Below, piece by piece: positions 59,460 to 64,000 of a stretch of DNA of 64,000 bases (the stretch's first letter is position 1; the number at the start of each line of letters is the position of its first letter). The stretch lies in the NCBI RefSeq assembly GCF_037104765.1, contig NZ_JBAWSY010000004.1, forward strand, positions 1 through 64,000, given 5' to 3'. Below the pieces are notes generated by a model that was not told where the DNA came from, did not search any database, and saw only the letters and a list, made by a program, of their open reading frames with translations. The DNA is from Psychrobacillus mangrovi. Its GTDB lineage: Bacteria; Bacillota; Bacilli; Bacillales_A; Planococcaceae. The translations under genes and the position numbers were made by a program.

Positions 59460-59583
59460 TGAAATTTCTGCAACACTTGGATGGCATCTTAATTTAAATA
59501 CATAGAGATATTAAACTAGTTACAAATTGACTAGATCTAGTTTAAGTCTAAAAAGGATTTGTTAATATCCAAAAATACAATTA

Positions 59584-60440
59584 TTGGCTAAGGGCAATCA
59601 ATTGAGTACTGAAAGCAACCAATTAAAAATTAAAGCAACTAGAATACTAATGAAGACAACCAATTCTGCTATGGAAGCAATCATTTATTATTCACTTTCA
59701 AACACGATTCGGCGCTTTGTGGATGCCTCCCGCGATAAGCCAGGCAGAAGTACACTGCCAGTCTTATCGCTTCGGCTAATACTTTGAAGGCGCCTTGCTG
59801 TTGCTTGCAATAAACGTACATAGAATTAATAATTGTGTCTTATCTATAAAGATCCAGTCCATTAAAACGAAATCCATTTATTGTCTAAGGGCAATCAAAT
59901 GAGTCCTCATAGCAACCAAATAAAAATTAAAGCAACTAGAATACTAATGAAGACAACCAATTCTACTATGAAGTCAATCAATTGCATCTGAAAGCAATTA
60001 TTAATATTTAAACTTTCAAACACGCTTCGGCGCTTTGTGGATGCCTCCCGCGATAAGCCAGGCAAGAAGTACACTGCCAGACTTATCGCTTCGGCTACCA
60101 CTTGGAAGGCGCCTTGCTTTTGCTTGCAAAAAATAAACGCATAGAATTAATAATTGTGTCTTATCTATAAAGGTCCAGTCCATTAAAACGAAATCCAATT
60201 ATAGGCTAAGGGCAATCAATTGAGTCCTCATAGCAACCAAATAAAAATTAAAGCAACTAGAATACTAATGAAGACAACCAATTCTTCTATGAAAGCAATC
60301 AGTTGCATCTGAAAGCAATCATTTATAATTCACTTTCAAACACGCTTCGGCGCTTTGTGGATGCCTCCCGCGAAAAGCCAGGCAGAAGTCACTGCCAGTC
60401 TTATCACTTCGGCTACCACTTGGAAGGCGCTTCGCTGTTG
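59584..60440. repeat. Three-unit tandem array of about 300 bp repeats with GC-rich hairpins
   Basis: Units begin at about 59584, 59881 and 60202 (offsets 297 and 321 bp, measured at AGGGCAATCA). Each unit has an AT-rich part with GCAAYCA-type words every 20-21 bp, then a GC-rich block starting TTCGGCGCTTTGTGGATGCC, then a spacer containing GAATTAATAATTGTGTCTTA in the first two. The GC block folds as GCGATAAG...GGCAG / CTGCC...CTTATCGC (59732-59770 and 60050-60089). The third copy has GCGAAAAG/CTTATCAC and is partly decayed. No protein is supported. Confidence 0.88.
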
Positions 60441-60791
60441 TATCCAAATAAAATACTCTTACTTATGCAATAAATTTAGTCCTCATATTCAATCATTTCC
60501 CCATAAAAACAACCTGAAACATGTATAAGCGTTTTGTAAAAATATATTCTAAGTAGCTCTTGTTACCACTTGTCAGAAGACGCTATACTGTTTATTATTG
60601 AACATACCATTATTCGCCATTTTTTTATTATTTTTTAGCAAATAGGTCTTAAAGAACCATAATTTAGGTAATTTTTATTACCTAAAGTTATATTACAGTC
60701 TTGTTACATTGGTTTTAATTACATTCGTTGGATTGTTTTATCTAATTTTGTCTATTAAAATGGAATAAAAACATGTTTCTAGGAGGAACAA
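60441..60791 (+). other. Leader region of the SH3b amidase gene
   Basis: AT-rich. TAGGTAATTTTTATTACCTA (60665-60684) is a perfect inverted repeat, and a WalR-like pair of hexamers follows. No clear -35/-10 pair was picked out. Confidence 0.4.
60702..60718 (+). promoter_or_regulatory. Possible WalR box upstream of the amidase gene
   Basis: TGTTAC-ATTGG-TTTTAA fits TGTWAH-N5-TGTWAH with one mismatch. It is about 75 bp before the start of a cell-wall amidase gene, the class of gene WalR controls. Confidence 0.3.
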
Positions 60792-63700
60792 ATGAAAAAA
60801 GTAATTGCATCTTCTGTTTTAGCAACTTCTGTCCTTTTGCCAACTAATGTTCTCGTGAGTACTCCACTCTCCACATATGCTGCTTCCAATGAAAGTGTCG
60901 TATCTAATCAATTAATCGGGAATACAGCAATACTTACTGAAGATAATGTAAATGTGAGAAAAGGAGCTGGAACCGAGTTTAATAGTATTGCGAAAGTACA
61001 TACAGGTCAAATCGTTTCCATTCTTGCAACTGAAAAGAATAGTAAAGGCGAGACATGGTACAAGGTTTCCTATAATTCTACAGAAGGTTGGATAATTAGT
61101 GATTATGTGCAAGCAGCAACAGCAACTGTAAATAATCGTTCTGGCTCGATTGATTCGAGCTATGTAGGAACAACTCAAATTATAGGCAATAGTGCTTCTG
61201 ATATGAGAAGTGGTGCAACTACTTCATATAAAGTAGTTTCGACAATTCCAGCAGGTACTTCATTAAAAGTAGTAGATGCTTTTACAAATGCACAAAAGGA
61301 AGTTTGGTTTAACGTAGATTATCAAGGTAATAAAGGCTGGGCGAAGTCCGATTCATTTATATTGGACACTCCGGATGGACAAGTTCCAACTTCTGCAGTA
61401 AAAAGTAGTTCAATTACTGACGGAGCTAGCTATGTAGGAACAGCTCAAGTTATTGGCAATAGTGCTTCTCAAATGAGAAGTGGTGCAACTACTTCATATA
61501 AAGTGGTTTCGACAATTCCAGCAGGGACTTCATTAAAAGTAGTAGATGCTTTTACAAATGCACAAAAGGAAGTTTGGTTTAACGTAGAATATCAAGGTAA
61601 AAAAGGCTGGGTGAAATCCGATTTATTTACTTTGAATGCTTCTGCTGATCAAACTCCAACGACCGCTGTAAAAAATAGTTCAATCACTAGCGGAACTAGT
61701 TATGTTGGATCATTTCAAGTTATCGGTAAGAGTGCTTCGAATATGAGAAGTGGTGCAACTACATCTTATAAAGTGGTTGAAACTATACCGGCAGGCACTT
61801 CGGTTAAGATACTTAACGCTTTCACGAATGCACAAAAAGAAGTTTGGTTTAACGTAGAATATAATGGTAAAAAAGGTTGGGTAACGTCTGACTTATTTGC
61901 TTTAAAAGCAACGGCTGGTCAATCTGCCACTTCGAAAAAAGTTGTCAATCAAATGACGATTCATAAAGGAGCAACTAAAAGCTATTCGGTTGTCTCTACT
62001 GCAAAACCAGGAACAACATTAGTAATCCATGAAGAGTTTACAAATGCCTTCAAGGAAAAATGGATGCAGGTAACTTATGCTCCAGGAAAAAAAGGGTGGA
62101 TCCTTGCATCTGCTTTTGAAGATGCATCTATTGAAAATAAAGCAGTTTTAAGAAAATCTACTGTACATTCTGGTGCTACAAAAAGCTATAAAACAGTTGC
62201 TACGATAAATGTCGGAACAAAATTACCTATTCATCAAGAGTTTACAAATGCTGCAAAAGAAAAATGGTACCAAGTAACATATGCAGCAGGTAAAAAAGGA
62301 TGGATTCCAGCATCTGCATTTGAAAGTGTTTCATCTACTCCAGGAGAATCTGAAACGCCACCAGTTGATGAAAATAATCATGTAATATTAGATACTCATT
62401 TGAAAATTTCTGTTGCTGTTGCAAATATGCGTTCAGGCCCAAGTTTAAGTTTTGACGTTGTAACACAAGCAAAAATGAATGACTCTTTCCTATCAACCGA
62501 ATATGCAGAAGATGCTGCAGGTGAAAAATGGTTTAAAGTGATTACTACTAGTGGTGATGCTTGGTTACATGAATCGGTTATTTCAGTTGGAGACGCATCT
62601 GTTGATGTTCCAAATTACGGAGATAGTGGTGTAATTCAACGTTTTAATGCTTTAGTTTATGTTGATAGTTCATTTAGCTCTAAAGTGTTAGTAGGACTAC
62701 CCAAAAATACATCTTTCACAATACTAAATCAGTTAGTGGCTGATGGAACTGTCTGGATTCAGATTAGTACATCAAATGGTCAAGTAGGATGGGTTCCAGA
62801 TTTTGAAGTAAATGAAAACATACCAACAAAATATGGTACTAAAACATCTACTGTATATAATGGTGCAAGTGCAACTGCTAAAAAAGTTGATACAATTTAT
62901 TTAAGTTCACCTGTTCGCATATTACGTACATTAAATGGATGGGTAAATATTGAAACACAAAACCAAAAACGTGGTTGGATTCAAGCATCAGTATTATCAG
63001 ATGTCTCTCCAATTTCTTTAACAAATGGTAGAACGGAAGTTCGAAACGGTCAAGATTATCTTGTATGGTCTAAGCCTTCTAAATTTAACATATCTTATTC
63101 GATGCCATCTAAAAACGTTTTAAAAGTATCTGGTAATCTATCTCAAATTAACGAGATAAAATCGAATGTAGCTGGTGTGGACAGTATGAAGGTGGAGAAG
63201 GTATCTGGGGGTACATCAGTGTTATCCATTACGTTTAACCCTAACTACACGTACACTATTCGTGATTACGATAAAGAACTCACGATTAAAGTAGTTCCTA
63301 AAGGATTAGCCGGCAAGAAAATTATTATTGATGCTGGGCACGGTGCAAAAGATCCTGGTGCTGTAGGTCCGAATAAGACAAAAGAAAAAGATGTAACACT
63401 ATCAACAGCGAAGGCTTTAAAAGCTGAATTAGAGGCAGCAGGAGCTGAAGTAGTACTAACTAGAAGTACGGATGTTTTCCTAGAGTTAAAAGAGCGTACA
63501 GATATTGCCAATAAATCAGACTATGATGCATTTATTAGTATTCATGCAGACGCTTTTACTTCTACATCTAAAGGAACGACGACTTATTACAATGCTTCTG
63601 TAAACTTTAATGGTCCAAAAAGTTATACACTTGCAAAAAGTGTTCAATCCGATCTTGTAAAAGCTATCGGAACTTACAATCGTGGAGTAAAATCACAATC

Positions 63701-63857
63701 TTTCTATGTAAATCGTATGAATGAGTTACCTTCCGTATTAGTTGAGTTAGCATTTATTTCTAATCCAACTGAAGAGGCACAATTGAAAACCGCTAAATTC
63801 CAAAAGAATGCAGCAATCGGTATACGAAAAGGATTAGAAAACTATTTTCAACAATAA
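60792..63857 (+). CDS. Secreted multi-SH3b N-acetylmuramoyl-L-alanine amidase (Amidase_3)
   Basis: A 1021-residue exported autolysin-type enzyme. Signal peptide 1-31 (STYAAS). About nine SH3b-like wall-binding repeats follow (about 42-755). Repeats 2 to 4 (residues 124-393) are near copies with an exact 90-residue period and share MRSGATTSYKVV and FTNAQKEVWFNVEY. An intermediate AMIN-like beta domain spans about 760-838, and the C-terminal Amidase_3 domain about 840-1021. Zinc ligands and catalytic residues are visible: His850 in DAGHG, Glu865, His918 in SIHAD and Glu985 in LVELAFISN. It cuts the MurNAc-L-Ala bond. The ATG follows TAGGAGGAAC by 4-5 nt. It is likely co-transcribed with the next secreted protein 16 nt downstream. 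Confidence 0.94.
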   Translation: MKKVIASSVLATSVLLPTNVLVSTPLSTYAASNESVVSNQLIGNTAILTEDNVNVRKGAGTEFNSIAKVHTGQIVSILATEKNSKGETWYKVSYNSTEGWIISDYVQAATATVNNRSGSIDSSYVGTTQIIGNSASDMRSGATTSYKVVSTIPAGTSLKVVDAFTNAQKEVWFNVDYQGNKGWAKSDSFILDTPDGQVPTSAVKSSSITDGASYVGTAQVIGNSASQMRSGATTSYKVVSTIPAGTSLKVVDAFTNAQKEVWFNVEYQGKKGWVKSDLFTLNASADQTPTTAVKNSSITSGTSYVGSFQVIGKSASNMRSGATTSYKVVETIPAGTSVKILNAFTNAQKEVWFNVEYNGKKGWVTSDLFALKATAGQSATSKKVVNQMTIHKGATKSYSVVSTAKPGTTLVIHEEFTNAFKEKWMQVTYAPGKKGWILASAFEDASIENKAVLRKSTVHSGATKSYKTVATINVGTKLPIHQEFTNAAKEKWYQVTYAAGKKGWIPASAFESVSSTPGESETPPVDENNHVILDTHLKISVAVANMRSGPSLSFDVVTQAKMNDSFLSTEYAEDAAGEKWFKVITTSGDAWLHESVISVGDASVDVPNYGDSGVIQRFNALVYVDSSFSSKVLVGLPKNTSFTILNQLVADGTVWIQISTSNGQVGWVPDFEVNENIPTKYGTKTSTVYNGASATAKKVDTIYLSSPVRILRTLNGWVNIETQNQKRGWIQASVLSDVSPISLTNGRTEVRNGQDYLVWSKPSKFNISYSMPSKNVLKVSGNLSQINEIKSNVAGVDSMKVEKVSGGTSVLSITFNPNYTYTIRDYDKELTIKVVPKGLAGKKIIIDAGHGAKDPGAVGPNKTKEKDVTLSTAKALKAELEAAGAEVVLTRSTDVFLELKERTDIANKSDYDAFISIHADAFTSTSKGTTTYYNASVNFNGPKSYTLAKSVQSDLVKAIGTYNRGVKSQSFYVNRMNELPSVLVELAFISNPTEEAQLKTAKFQKNAAIGIRKGLENYFQQ
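61161..61970 (+). repeat. 270 bp tandem repeats (x3) coding SH3b units
   Basis: Copies start at 61161, 61431 and 61701, exactly 270 bp apart. The first two are almost identical over most of their length; the third is more diverged. In-frame recombination could change the number of wall-binding repeats. Confidence 0.88.
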
Positions 63858-63873
63858 GAGAGGAATGTAAATA

Positions 63874-64000
63874 ATGAAAAAGAAATTTTTAGCAACACTT
63901 GGAGTAGTACTAGGTTTAAGTTTACTAGTCTCCATTAATATTCCAACTTCAACAAAAGCAAACTCAAACTTACTTTTAGCTTCAGTTGATTGGGTACAAG
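63874..64000 (+). CDS. Secreted protein, N-terminal part (cut by window end)
   Basis: The first 42 codons only: MKKKFLATLGVVLGLSLLVS then INIPTSTKANSNLLLASVDW. A classical signal peptide (cleavage near STKA-NS) shows that the product is exported. The ATG follows GAGAGGAATGTAAATA and lies 16 nt after the amidase stop, so the two genes are probably one operon. The remainder lies outside the window; no family can be assigned. Confidence 0.8.
   Translation, partial: MKKKFLATLGVVLGLSLLVSINIPTSTKANSNLLLASVDWVQ

Noticed and set aside
59584..60198. Three short open frames across the tandem array, on both strands
   Set aside because: They follow the repeat units, have no ribosome sites and carry no protein-like conservation; the sequence is better explained as a DNA or RNA element.
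59584..60440. CRISPR array
   Set aside because: The direct words are only about 6-8 bp with degenerate spacers that are themselves repeated between units, and no cas genes are present.

Overview
The window is AT-rich, with TTG and GTG starts, strong AGGAGG-type ribosome binding sites and U-tailed terminators. These traits, plus SecA2, LytR-CpsA-Psr proteins, TagO, NlpC/P60, an ArlRS-like two-component system and candidate cre, CodY, PurR and WalR sites, point to a low-GC Gram-positive of the order Bacillales. A Planococcaceae relative (Psychrobacillus, Lysinibacillus or Sporosarcina type) fits best; this is inferred from gene content, not from a search. No tRNA, rRNA or CRISPR was seen.

Region 1 (1-13.5 kb) is metabolic: gdhA, an NlpC/P60 cell-wall hydrolase behind three phased WalR-type hexamers, a glycerate module (CdaR-type regulator divergent from glycerate kinase and a GntP permease, with a cre-like site), ilvE with a CodY-like box, a class-I glutamine-amidotransferase-like hydrolase, and an ArlRS-like two-component system with a PepSY protein. 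Five copies of a REP-like palindrome (core GGTGCC-T/A-GGCACC) lie between genes here. One sits beside a REP-associated tyrosine transposase (RAYT) gene. I saw no further copies after 13.5 kb.

Region 2 (13.5-31.4 kb) holds proline dehydrogenase, a secreted 5'-nucleotidase with an extra N-terminal S-layer-like domain followed by a stand-alone relative of that domain, an enolase-superfamily racemase with an M20 amidohydrolase, a YyaL-type protein, guaC, a VOC protein, and a catabolic locus: FAD-linked 2-hydroxyacid oxidase divergent from an FCD-type GntR regulator, a DctPQM TRAP transporter and a PatA-like aminotransferase.

Region 3 (31.5-41.3 kb) is a cell-surface block: an LCP ligase, accessory SecA2, a secreted two-propeller protein, a secreted NAGPA-type phosphodiester glycosidase, and the decayed remnant of a second propeller gene.

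Region 4 (41.5-59.4 kb) is a complete Wzx/Wzy-type polysaccharide cluster: TagO initiation, the five enzymes of the route from UDP-GlcNAc to UDP-2,3-diacetamido-2,3-dideoxy-mannuronic acid (WbpA, B, E, D and I types), Wzz-like, Wzx and Wzy proteins, three glycosyltransferases, GalU, an asparagine-synthase-like amidotransferase that may convert the uronic acid to a uronamide, and a terminal LCP ligase. I predict a tetrasaccharide-repeat secondary cell wall polymer. Small GC-rich hairpin elements lie at internal module boundaries.

Region 5 (59.4-64 kb) is a three-unit tandem array of about 300 bp repeats with phased 21 bp sub-repeats and GC-rich hairpins. It is followed by a large multi-SH3b N-acetylmuramoyl-L-alanine amidase and the start of another secreted protein.
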